This document shows positions 11,477 to 21,545 of a DNA stretch of 64,000 nt, one piece after another. The DNA lies in contig JAKSZP010000178.1 in assembly GCA_022478985.1 (NCBI GenBank), forward strand, positions 1 through 64,000, in the 5' to 3' direction. Under the pieces are notes generated by a model. That model saw only the letters and a list, made by a program, of their open reading frames with translations. It was not told the DNA's origin and made no database searches. The stretch comes from Massospora cicadina. Lineage: Eukaryota > Entomophthoromycota > Entomophthoromycetes > Entomophthorales > Entomophthoraceae. Every line of letters starts with the position of its first letter. The first letter of the stretch is position 1. Both the position numbers and the translations under genes were made by a program.

Positions 11477-11541
11477 CTAAGCAATAGAGGGAAGTTGAAT
11501 GTCTCACTTTAGCAAAAACTCTTGGCTTATTTGCTGATAAC

Positions 11542-13470
11542 TTAAAAGACTGTAGCTAAAAAAACTCTCTTTAACCGCTCAAAGTCACTTTTGAGCGATT
11601 TTAAATTTAAGCTTAATATCCACAGCCATCTGCCCAAACCTATTCTTTGATGTCCTTGGCTCTGCCGCCTGCCACCCCAGTGTGGGGCAGCAGTGCACCC
11701 CATCTAGCGTTTTCCGCCCTGCAGGCAAGCGCGTTTGGGCAGGTTCAAACAGCCCGCCCACTGCTTCCAACCGTTTTGTCCCCCCACGGGACTTAGCGCT
11801 CCACCTGGCGCGCGTCCACCCTTCTCGCCCCCATCCTCTCGCCCTCCCTCTCTCTGCTATTCGCTATTGCCTCAGAGTGGACTATGGGCATTTGTTCCCA
11901 TATGCTGATAAGGCAATTATTGACCTAGCCACTACAGCCTTTGCGCCAGCTGGCTTTATAGACTTCCGCCCTTTTAAGGGCCACTTTGACGTTGGGTTCC
12001 AATCTGAGGAGGATGCTGAAGTGGCAGCACAAACTCCTCTAATTTATAAAAAAAAAACCCATTCCCACAACCCGTACTCGCCTCCCTTCAGACACCACGC
12101 TAGTGGTATCCTTTGCAAATCTCCCATCCCACCTTCCACCCCAGGTTTTGTATGACCAGTTGGTCGCGGGGCTCATGGCTTATGGCACTCAGCCCAACCT
12201 CATATTTGCCATTCCATCTGGTGCAGAACGCCTTGCTGCTCCTCGTGCAACAGCCACCATCATACCACACCACCCTACCATAGCCCAACAAATCCCACCC
12301 CGCGCTTGTGTGGCTGCAGCGCCTGATCATTTCTTTTGGGCTCAGGTTGATAATGGTAGGCAGATTTGTTCCCTCTGCTTTGGTCTCGACCATGCAAAAA
12401 GAGCGTGCCCTAAGGCCAAATCCGCTGATGCAGCTTCTGAGCCCCCTCTGGAGGTTCAGTATGGGGCGCTTTGCTGCCCCCTCCCACCCTCCAATCTCGT
12501 TCAGTGGGCCCACATGGAAAATCAGCCCCCCCAAAACCTCCAGCCTCACTCTCCCACCTAAATCTACCCCAGCCAATCAGAGCAATGCTTGGACCAACAT
12601 TGGCACCCAAGCAGCTGCCCATTCTCCCAATCCCACCCACCCAAATTCGAATGCCACTATTCCAGTGAACCAAAATCCATGGGATCTATTGGCTGAAACT
12701 GACGAATCAGGTAATGTCCTCATTAGTAAGCATACAGGTCAACCTCTCTGCCATGGCGATTATGGTTGGGCTTAATTTTTCCTTCCTGACTTCGATGAAA
12801 CCCCTACCCCTCGCCATTTTGCTCCTCTACCCAATACAGCCCCCTTCCAAAGTGATCACCAGCTCGCCTTAGCTGCGGTGGCCTCTCCTCATTGCCCAAA
12901 ACTACGCACCGCGGTGGCCCAGTCAGTGGCTCAGCTCCAGCATGGCCTGCCCACCATCTTCTTCCCCCCCGACTTCCCTGAATCTCCCTGCAGAGAAATC
13001 TCAAAACTATTTGATAATGCTAAAATTGCTGTTATGAATGTCGCAACGATTGCTTCATTCAACCCCTCAGCCAAAATCACCCGCCACAGTATCTCCCTTT
13101 TCACCCAACTTCCTGAAGCCCGCAAAGAAGCTGAAGTTCTCCTCGCAGCTTTTGTTGAAACTCTTTTCCATCATTATCTTGATGCAGAAGTGGAAAACTC
13201 CTACTACGCTGATATCAGCCCCCACTATGCAGATGCCCCAACGCCCTGGCTCTCTGCTCTTATCTGGTACTGTAACCAACACCCCTTGATCAAGGTGGGT
13301 CTTTCTGAAAACCAACCCCCGACCCCTCCTCACCCTCTGCCATGGTGGGTTAAGCAGTTTCTGCTTCCCACCTGGTTAGTAGTCTGTTTTGCCGTTTTGA
13401 GTGTTGTGATTGGTACTGTCCATCCCCTGGTCAGCGTACCTCGAATTAATCGATTAAAAGACTGTAGCTA
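11542..13470 (+). mobile_element. LINE-H: ORF1-only LINE derivative with 17-bp target duplication
   Basis: TTAAAAGACTGTAGCTA occurs at 11,542-11,558 and 13,454-13,470 and flanks a 1,895-bp GC-richer insert. LTR A has a comparable uninterrupted sequence, so this is an insertion. The insert encodes a LINE ORF1-like protein and no endonuclease or RT. Its 3' end contains TGTCCATCCCCTGGTC, which is also the 3' end of LINE-F on the minus strand at about 27,107-27,122. It thus has both a family 5' part and a family 3' tail and lacks the middle. Confidence 0.8.
11682..12775 (+). pseudogene. LINE-H ORF1: RNA-binding protein with zinc knuckle
   Basis: Three overlapping frames give one protein. At about 11,870-12,010 lies a fold like an RNA-recognition motif (LRVDYGHLFPYADKA, GFIDFRPFKGHFDVGF). 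At 12,145-12,360 comes a block shared with LINE-F ORF1: VAGLMAYGTQ, ATIIP, QIPPRA and FWAQVDNGR. An intact CX2CX4HX4C knuckle, CSLCFGLDHAKRAC, lies at about 12,370-12,411. Past it the sequence is proline-rich, then WDLLAETDESGN before a stop at 12,775. LINE ORF1 proteins package element RNA for target-primed reverse transcription. Frame changes near 12,050 and 12,450 make it a pseudogene. Confidence 0.75.
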
Positions 13471-13477
13471 TCAATAG
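12878..13477 (+). pseudogene. LINE-H second open stretch with a C-terminal hydrophobic segment
   Basis: A 199-codon open frame near the 3' end. The first 150 residues look helical and lack a domain I recognise (PTIFFPPDFPESPCREIS, EARKEAEVLLAAFVETLF). Near the end WLVVCFAVLSVVIGTV is long and hydrophobic enough for a membrane helix. The last codons run through the conserved LINE 3' tail and into the target duplication, so the C-terminus is not a natural protein end. It may be the rest of ORF1 or a remnant of ORF2 sequence. No function is assigned. Confidence 0.5.
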
Positions 13478-13707
13478 AATAAGTTTTAAGCAATTAATTG
13501 ATCAATCACCCTTGGCTTTAGTCACCATTTAATTTTTTAAACATAAATGCTATCAGGATCAACCTCTGATACTCTTAAAACAATTATTTCACTCTGATTA
13601 CTAATAATTGTTATTGGGGATGATCTCCAATACATCAAATTAGATTAACAAAAGTTAATGAAGAGCACAATTAGGCATCCATTAATAATTACATCGGATG
13701 AGTAACG

Positions 13708-13960
13708 GGGGTGGAAGGCAAGTCAGTAGGGCATATGGCTACTAACCTGAAGGTTGCGGGTTTAATTCCCACCCTTCACACATCACTTGGGGTGCCAGCC
13801 AAAGGAAGCTATTGGCGGCTAGTAGGTTTAACGATATAAAAACCATATGCATGACATAACCAGAAAAATTTGAGTCCTGATCTGGAGGTGTAAAAACTTT
13901 CTTCAATGAAGTTGACCCTGCACAGGTTTTATGTCATTACTTTCTTTCTTTCTTTCTTTT
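13708..13960 (+). mobile_element. tRNA-derived SINE with CTTT tail
   Basis: The first 70 nt (13,711-13,780) resemble a tRNA. The ends GTGGAAG and CCTTCAC pair at six of seven positions, GCGGG/CCCAC can form a T stem, and the T loop TTTAATT matches a decayed TTCGAAT-type box B. A 170-nt unrelated body follows, then a (CTTT)n tail at 13,939-13,960. Flanking copies AGTAACG (13,701-13,707) and AGTAATG (13,961-13,967) look like a target duplication differing by one CpG-to-TpG change. It lies inside LTR B. It is not a functional tRNA gene. Confidence 0.75.
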
Positions 13961-14105
13961 AGTAATGCCTGTCTTCTTGTCAGTTTGACTTAAATAAATA
14001 AAAATAATAATTGTTCGCGGCCTCAATTTAGAGGCTTCAACCAGAAGAGTGTAAATCCTGACACAAATCATGGCAGTTGGTATAGCTCAAACAGGAATCC
14101 AACTA

Positions 14106-15330
14106 TTAGCATGTGCCTGGATACCATTTCCAAGCCACTAGATTTTGGATTCCTCTCTTTACTCTCCTTGAATCCAGAATTCCATCCACCTTAAATTCAT
14201 GCGCTCCCTCTATCAGTATTGGATCCATTTCTGTCAGTTTATTGCTTTTGAAAGGTAACAGAAAGGAAGCGTGAAATGAGGTATGATTTTTTAAATTTTG
14301 CGGTAGTTTCACATGGAAGGATCTGTTGTTCAAACTTTTCTGATGAATGATGGTCCTGCCCTCTTGCAAGACAATTTGTGACAAGAACTTTGAGGTAAAG
14401 TTTCTTTTATGTCCACGATTACAAGATCAATTGTCTGGTAGCTTAAGGCGGCTCTACGTTTCTGATCCGCAAAATGCTTGGTGTCCTTAGAAGCTTTAGT
14501 CAAATGCTTCTGCACTTGATGGTGTATTTTCCTTATGTGCGTTGTGAAGTAGTCTGCCATGGGGATGTTTATGCATCTCTAAGGCCCAATTGTGAAGGCG
14601 GGGTTATACCCAAGTTGGCGTACAATGGTGGCATCCCTATAGAGGCATGTATAGAATTGTTATACAAAAATGGACTAGAGGAAGGTCAACCGCCCAGGTG
14701 TCCTGAGAGGTGGTAGTGTAACACCAGAGGTATTGCTCAAGTGGCTGATTGGTTTTCTCTGATTTTCTGTTGTACTGATGGTGTTATGCCAACAATGGCA
14801 AGATTTGATTTTTAGCATTTTGCACGGGGAATCGCAAATTGAGGTAAACTGAGGCCATCTATCGCTTATCACTTCTTGCAGTACTACAAACATGACAAAA
14901 ATGTGGGATAAAAATAAATGGATCATGTACTCCGTCATAATTGTAATCAAGCATGTTATATACAGGCTGTATTTTTTAAATCTGTCCATAACTACCATAA
15001 TTGTATCAAAACCCTCAGAGGTGAACATCCCAACTATAAGTTCTACTGATACCAACGTCCATGGTCCCGCCGCCAATTGCAGTGTATGTTACAATATGTT
15101 ATAACCAGTTTTTTAACTTGTATTTCATGAATACTAGGCAGCGTTTTACCCAAGTGGACACATCCTTTGTGAGCCTAGTCCAATTATATGCTTTTTTATC
15201 AGGTTAATGCATTTTTTGACTCTAGATAGTCCCATGATTAGCGTATTATGATGTTCTCTTATGACCTGTGAGCATAGAAGGTTGGGTACTCATATTTGAT
15301 TGCAGAAGTAAATCACCCCATCCTTTTACA
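14106..15330 (-). pseudogene. M2 integrase and chromodomain
   Basis: Reading leftward: an HHCC-like finger near 15,310-15,150 (SQVIREHHNTLIMG, INLIKKHI), and the catalytic core at 15,076-14,675 with ELIVGMFTSEGFDTIMVVMDR and EVISDRWPQFTS. At 14,560-14,330 lies HVQKHLTKASKDTKHFADQKRR-like sequence (seen as IRKIHHQVQKHLTKAS and KHFADQKRRAAL). At 14,384-14,106 come HTSFHASFLLPF and the chromodomain segment FKVDGILDSRRVKRG with LVAWKWYPG. Frames change between blocks. The chromodomain stops abruptly near LTR B, consistent with disruption by that insertion. Confidence 0.85.
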
Positions 15331-15649
15331 AAACTAACAGTTAGGCTTTTCCCCACATATATCATACCTTAGGACATGTCCTTCTGTTTTCTGATCGGGA
15401 ATTCAAATGGCGTTAAAAGGGAACCTTTGGAGTTGAATATTGGGGCTGTTTTTGGAGTACTCTGTCAAGTGGGGATCATGGGTTTGATGGGCTTGACTGT
15501 AGGCTTGATGGAAGGGGCTTTGGCTGTTAAGGGGGTTGTGATTGCGGCAATAATTTTCAATTTCGCTGGCGGCTCAGGTAAAACTTGTTCTGAGGAATCA
15601 CTTTGACTAATTCAACGCCCTTCACGTGACTGTATCTGGGGGCAACCTC

Positions 15650-16900
15650 CTGATCAGGATATCTGCGAATATGTGCATCGGCTCTTGAACAAACTTGCAC
15701 TTAAAAATTGAGCTGGGGAGGTCATGGTGCATTCTGGTTTGCCAGTGCACTAACTTCTGCGGTTTCAGTAGTATATTATTGACTTATGGTCTGTATGCAC
15801 AATTACAGTGTACTTTTCTTCTCAGTAGAAGTTATTGCCACTTAATTATTGACCATTTGACGGCATCCAAATCTTTATCATATATTGCCCACACGTTTTA
15901 AGCGCCTGTGAATTTTCTAGTGAAGTACAACACCGGATGTTTACAGCTATTTTGCTTCTGTAATAGTACTGCCCATATTGGTGTGCTGGAGGCATTACAT
16001 GCTAGTATGAATGTTTTGTCTACATCAGTGTGGCGCAAGACTGGCGCGGAGGTAAAAACCTCCTTGATAGCCTCAAAAGCTAGCTGAAATTCCTCTGACT
16101 AAGTGAATGACACATTTTTGTCCATTAGGGATGGAGGGGAGTGTCCATTTCTGAGATTGCCGGGGAGAATTTTTAAAGTTAAAAGATTCCAGGAAACTTC
16201 AAAGCTTTCTCTGGGTGGTGGGGGTTGCCCACGCCCTTATTCTTCTAGCTTTGAGTAAGTGATGGCATGTCCATCCTTAGGTACCAGGTTTCTAAAAATT
16301 GTACCTCATATTTAAATATTCTCATTTGAATGGTTTTGCATGCTGACCCACTCTCTGCAAGGTACTGCCACTGCTATCAAGTTTTTTTTGTGTTGTTCTG
16401 GCATGGGGGAGTGAACCAAAATGTCATTGATGTATGCCAGTGCTCAAATAAAATGGAGGTAGTCTAGCACATGGTCAATGCTCCTTTGGAAAATGGCAGG
16501 GATGTTTATAAGCCTGAACGACATGACCCTAAACTGGTATATGTCATGGCGTGTTCAGATGGCTGTTAGACATTCTTGGCCCTCCCTCAAACGACTTGGT
16601 GGAATGCATTTACTAGGTCCAATTTTAAAGAAAATTAATTTTTGTTCAATTTAGAGATTGTAGTCTAAAGTGAAAGTGGGTAAAGATTAGAATGGTAACG
16701 CTTTTTAGATGGCCATAGTCCATGCAGGGCTGAAGGGTGCTGTTGGGCTTCTGAGCGAATACCACAATGGATGATTCAGTGAGGTTCTTTTAATTAATCA
16801 CACCTTAGTCATCATTTGATCAATGCAGGTTTTTATGGATTGATACTCATCCGCAATGTATTATTAAAGTGGGCAATTGATCATAATAAGGTCTACCATC
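15650..16900 (-). pseudogene. M2 reverse transcriptase and RNase H
   Basis: Minus-strand RT blocks: NLTESSIVVFAQKPNS and CMDYGHLKSVT near 16,780-16,690, then ALAYINDILVHSPM at 16,440-16,405. The active-site box at 16,423-16,434 reads YIND, not YxDD. A weak RNase H relic (GGFYLRASLAP, SSITEAK-like words) is spread over 16,060-15,900. Many stops occur. RT copies the RNA template and RNase H removes it; neither could work here. Confidence 0.75.
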
Positions 16901-17044
16901 AAGCAGAAGTTAATATTTAACTTGGAGTGGGGTGGCAGGCAGCTCACCTTATCTATGTCAAAATCTTTCTGTATATTTCAAGTATTATGGGTATTGTGGG
17001 AAGATCGACTACAGCATCAGGGGTAGAGCAATCCATAGTGACTG

Positions 17045-17330
17045 CTAAAGCATACCTTTCATTAGAATAAGTAGCAGGGGAATTTCACCAGAATGATAGA
17101 AGGTCATGAAGGCGAGAATATTCCGCTCAAGATTGAGGTTACTGACTGTTGGTGCCACCATCCTACGCCAAGGACAATGGGGTAGAATTAGGTCCAGAAT
17201 CATCAAGAAATTGACATGAAACCAATGACTGTGGGCTGAAAATTGTAATGGCTCGCTTAAGGGCAGAATGACCATCAAAACTCTTAAGGCCCTTATGGAT
17301 GGAGCACCCAGTAATAACCACTAGATTAAA
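17045..17330 (-). pseudogene. M2 aspartic protease C-terminal part
   Basis: The minus-strand frame gives FHVNFLMILDLILPHC, PTVSNLNLERNILAF, similar to the conserved D(L/M)ILGxPWL...PxxxWxxxxL end of chromovirus proteases. A second frame (17,163-17,378) covers the region in front. The DTGA-type active site is not readable. The assignment rests on the C-terminal block and the place upstream of RT. Confidence 0.55.
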
Positions 17331-17399
17331 GGCTTGAGACATCTTGAGATTAATAAATACTGGAGGAGCATTTGTCAATTAAGACGTTAACAACTACAA

Positions 17400-20156
17400 A
17401 TCTCAAACCAACTGTGGTGTCCATGGCAAACAAGAAATAACCAAAAAATTATTAAGGCTATTATTGGCGCCACAACTATACCTCCTTATGCCCCATGTCG
17501 CTGATGGTCCCACCTCAATGCTGTCCGCCATGGTCCACCAGCTAAAGCGGGCGCTGGACAAAAGTTTCCCCAAAGCTCTTCCCCTTCTGATATGACTTCC
17601 TAGGCTGTTAGATGAGGTTCCATATCAGGAAGTTTTTTTATTTCTAATAATCTCTTTATTTGGCCCATTAGCAAATTGAGATGCTTGGAGGCTCCCCCTC
17701 TTGGTTTGGGTACCACTAGTGCTAAAAAAGGCTTTACTGGCGCACATCCAGCAGCGGTATTTACCTTCATATCCAACTTGTAGTAATCCTTGGATTTTTG
17801 AGAGATTGGAAGGGCATTTCTGCTGCATGGGCATAAGAGAATGGGGCTGATGTGGGATCTGATGAATCCATTGATGGCGTACTCGGCTGATATCTTCAAT
17901 AATTAATTCCACCAATAGTCCTTTTTGACTTGTTCCATTGTCTCGAGTTGGTAGGAGGACAATGCCAAAGCCTCTGGATCATAAGGATAGAAAATGTTCC
18001 CAGAGGTCAGTATACCACCTCGTCCATGAGGTCCATAAGCCTTGGTCCATGCAGGTTGGAATGCACCACCAAAATCCTAGGGCTTTCTGTTGTTGATTAA
18101 GAAATTCACTTTGTTGTGGAAGAGGCTGTTTGTTCTATGTGATCTTGAGGAAAGGTACTATAATTGCATAATACGTGAGTAACAACTAGATTATTTCTAT
18201 CATGGGGTATTATGGTGACGTAGGGAGAAAGGGGAAGCACTTCTGGCGCGTGTTTGAATATTTTGGCAATTCTCTTCTGTTGTAATGTAATCGGCTATGC
18301 CATTAGATACTTTATCTTGTTTTATATCTGTATCCCTGCCTATTTTCTCCTCATCATCAAACGATACAAGCACTCCATCCTTGGGGTGGATATGCTGGCT
18401 TGTAAAATTGTGGCATGGCTTATGAAGGTTGATTTATAGGTTAGTTTGATTTTAGGGTGGCCTTGATCTTTTGAGCCACTTTTACGCTCCCCCCAAAGTT
18501 TGAGATCCAATTTTCCATGATGTGTGTAACCGCTCCCTGATTAAGGGAGGCCCAGAAAGCATTGAAATAATGTCCTTTGAGAGTAGGATGGAAAACCACT
18601 AGTTGTTGGAAAGCCTTTATGTGGTCATCTAAACTCGTTGCTAATTCTCACCATTGGAATGATTAAAATAGGAGTTGAGGCCTCGAATCCAGAGTGGCCG
18701 CCATAGACAAAATAACCTTGAAAAGTGAGGAAGGTGTTTCCCCTAGATGCGAGTTCTGGTAGGGTAGGGTGTGAGCCCATATTTTTGCTTCTGCCTTCTA
18801 AGGTATCCATTAGTGCTGGTAATTGCTGATCTTCTTAGGCCTCAGTAGTTCTGTTTAGGGTAACTCACAATTTGAGTTCTGTTAACACACCAACACTTGG
18901 TGAGTCACTTCATCCAAAGAGCAGGAAGTAGGTCCTATCACCATAATTTTACAGGCTTGGCATTCAGGTGGAAATGATTGGATGTGTCACTCACATGAGT
19001 AGTACTTGCCTAATGGCTCTGATCAATGCTGTTCATGACTAACATGCCAGGAGAGCGTGCATGAGACCATTTTAATCTTTGAATAGCTGTATAAGAACCA
19101 AAACATATTTTGTCCAACGACATAAAAGCAGTATTGTTGGCTGGGTTATTATGTCAAACATCTGCATTCCAGGGAAATACTTTGCTTCCATTGGAGTTAT
19201 ATTTAATAACCATGACAGCATATACAATCCACATGCCTTGGTGTTCTGATGACTCCTGAATAAGATGTGCGAAAAATATAGGTGCATTAAGTATTGATTA
19301 ATGAACATCATTGTCAGGATCTGAGATGATGAACAAATCAAAATCCCACTCCATAATTAGACCTCAATTAATCAACTCTTGAGCCATCACAAATGAAACC
19401 GCTCTCTGAAGGCACTGATGAGAGCTTCAATCATGAAGCATCACGCACAAAAATTTCTATGGAGATGTCTTCATAAATTTCTTCGCACTTTCCAAACTCA
19501 AGAGGTGCAGCCCCACCATTGCAGTCATGAAAATGATGCAGAACAATGAGGGCGTCAACCAGGTGGTCAATCCAGAAGACTGTGAATAATCCTGATTGTG
19601 CAGTGCCCTGGAGGCCCCTACGCACCACGTCCCCACACATCCTATAAATATTGATACTTTCAAATCCAATAAAGTAGTCTATTTTTCCCCATCTTTTCAA
19701 CTTCATTGACCTCTCCAGTAGTTTACAGCTTTGAGCACATTTTTGCTTTGGCTAAAGTCAAGATAAATGTTATTCCAAGAATCATTCCCATCCCAAATGC
19801 AAGACAGAGAGCCACCAATAGAATTGACCATGCTTCATGCACTAAAGAGAGAATAGTTGGGCTAGTTTGAGAAGGCTGTTACAATTATCATTAGTGTACA
19901 TTGGAGCCAAAGCCTTGATTCACATGGACATTCACTTGATGGTGGAGCGACACAACTGTGTCATCAGTTTTGATCCCATTAGTTTTCCTGATATGTGCGT
20001 CCAATAGATTTGCATTTTCATTTTTTCCTTAGTTATGTAGAATTGGATTGAGTGATTGGATATCTAACTTGCTGATAATCCTTGTACACATTTCCTTGGA
20101 AAGATGAAGTTTGCAACATATCTCTGGGATGATTCCAGAGATTTTTTTGCTGAGGG
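17400..20156 (-). pseudogene. Probable M2 gag region, poorly readable
   Basis: This 2.7-kb stretch between the protease and the proposed 5' LTR is where gag belongs. Minus-strand open pieces occur at 17,600-17,915, 18,625-18,810, 19,072-19,341, 19,431-19,706 and 20,029-20,214. Segments such as GAVTHIMENWISNFGGS (about 18,540-18,490) look like a gag capsid helix region. I find no CCHC knuckle. The length exceeds a normal chromovirus gag, so another decayed insertion may be hidden here. Confidence 0.4.
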
Positions 20157-20910
20157 ACGCTAAGGCTGTAAACACAAAGAGAAGACCATTTATATTACCA
20201 TGATTAATGAGCATGGGCCCTCCATAATTTGAGGCTGTTTCTTTGGGAATGCCACAATCATTTATAAACTTATATAAATTTTAATGGTTTTATTGGAGAG
20301 AATTAACAATTTATAAAAATGTAACGATAATATCCAGCGCCCTACCATTATTAGAGCACTGGGTTTTTTTATACCTTTGAGGAATTAAAGATTTTATTGA
20401 AGAATATTTCTGACAACAGGATGTGCATATCTTCTCCAGAGCGCTGGAACTTTTGCACAATATCACGGTTTTCCAATTACAGGTGGGACTTTTTGCAGTT
20501 TGCTCTGGCAAACTTTACTAACACATATGGGCTCCAAAATCCTTGCATCATCCTTAATTACTTGTAAAAAATCAACTGTTCAAGAGCCTTTACAAGTTTT
20601 AACTCTTTAATTACGCCCCTTTGGGAGCCAAATCTGATCCTCTGGTTCAAGCGTGGATTTTATTGCACACTCTTGAATTTTTTTAAATAAACTTTATTTA
20701 AATTCTAAGAGTTGTGTAAGTTTTATTTCTTACCTATTTTGGGCTTCTTTAAAGTCAAGTTTTGGAGGAGCGGCGGATAGCCAGCGTTCTTCTAGGGTAT
20801 GACCCAGATATGCTAAATTTTCCAGTGGGTATTCTTGGGGACCCTTCTTTTCCTTGACCATTTTCTGTGTATTGCCTGTCTAATTTAATGAATACAGTGG
20901 AACCCTTACA
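20157..20910 (-). repeat. LTR-like repeat R2, proposed 5' LTR of M2
   Basis: Second copy of the repeat at 4,068-4,819, same orientation, minus-strand start TGTAAGGGTTCC. Shared plus-strand words include gacaacaggatgtgca and tccttgcatcatccttaat. A minus-strand open stretch of about 44 codons (20,862-20,730) ending in TAA runs through part of it (EERWLSAAPPKLDF). Part of the repeat may therefore derive from coding sequence. Confidence 0.6.
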
Positions 20911-21545
20911 GATGCTCTCTGATGCTAATTAAACAAATAATCACTTATTTGCAGAAGAACCAGCCAGGAAACTTTTAAAAATCTAAACCTGGTGCTTTCT
21001 GCCATGTGTCATTCCAAAGTTATCAGGTAAAAACCTCCATAAGATGAATAATGCCAGAAGAGATGATGATTCCTTAATGGATGCAAACATGAGTGTGACT
21101 AGATGGGTTTACTCCAGCTGGAAAGAAAAATCCTATTCAAACCATAATATTTTCAATTTACCACTAATGACCCTTAGCCTCTCAGCCCCTTATGATACAA
21201 TTTTTTAGATCCAACTAGTCAAAGTAACCCAAACTATGGAAGCTTTACTTTCAGGGAAACCTACAGCCTGGAGGGTGAACTAATTGGGAGTGTTCCACCT
21301 AGTTTCACTTGACTTAGTACATTTGTATACCACAGCTGCCCTCCAAAGCACTGTAGTGGGGTTGCTTAAACTAAGCTATCTCTCCATCTATTTTTTCCAT
21401 CCTGCTCTCCACCATCAGCAGCAGCTCTTAGTATTGCATCATATGGAAATTAAAATTACTTTTTAGCTAACCCAGAAGCTTTATTTGTAACTCCTTGAAT
21501 TTTATGATACTGCATCCAATTCTAGTCAGGAAAATTTTAGCTATC

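Larger units (their letters stand above)
6720..11481 (+). mobile_element. P1: LTR retrotransposon with gag, protease and integrase C-terminus only
   Basis: A pair of about 0.72-kb direct LTRs (TG...CA) bounds the element. The target duplication is CCAAG (6,720-6,724) and CTAAG (11,477-11,481), and LTR A shows the unoccupied site as actaagc. Inside are gag, an aspartic protease and, in the same frame, the integrase C-terminal domain. RT, RNase H and the integrase core are missing. A G-rich tract gaggggggcaa precedes the 3' LTR. It is a deletion derivative that would need RT and integrase from another element to move. Confidence 0.9.
6490..14063 (-). repeat. LTR B (minus strand), split into four pieces by three insertions
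   Basis: The pieces are 6,490-6,724, 11,482-11,558, 13,471-13,707 and 13,968-14,063, about 645 bp in total. On the minus strand they start TGTCAGGATTTACAC at 14,063 and end AATGAACA at 6,490. Joined, they align with LTR A. The breaks are P1, LINE-H and a SINE, each flanked by a duplication of LTR sequence. The TATA-like site of LTR A is degraded here (ACTTTGAAAAGTAT). Confidence 0.75.
4068..20910 (-). mobile_element. M2: minus-strand chromovirus split by later insertions
   Basis: Read right to left the element has an LTR-like repeat (20,910 to 20,157), a gag-sized region, protease, RT, RNase H, integrase and a chromodomain ending near 14,106. After the nested unit 14,063-4,983 there follows a short C-terminal tail, a purine tract and a second copy of the LTR-like repeat (4,819 to 4,068). 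Both repeats start with TGTAAGGG on the minus strand and lie in the same orientation, as LTRs of one element should. No target duplication is recognisable, so pairing the two repeats is an inference. Confidence 0.6.

Noticed and set aside
12100..12673. Minus-strand frames of 158 and 87 codons
   Set aside because: They are antisense to LINE-H ORF1, which has the intact zinc knuckle and homology to LINE-F on the opposite strand.
11682..13477. Possibility that the 1.9-kb insert is a processed host gene
   Set aside because: ORF1 architecture and the 3' tail shared with LINE-F, plus lack of a poly(A) tail, favour a LINE derivative.
13930..13960. (CTTT)n as an independent microsatellite
   Set aside because: It ends the tRNA-like unit and is followed directly by the second copy of the target duplication, so it is better read as the SINE tail.
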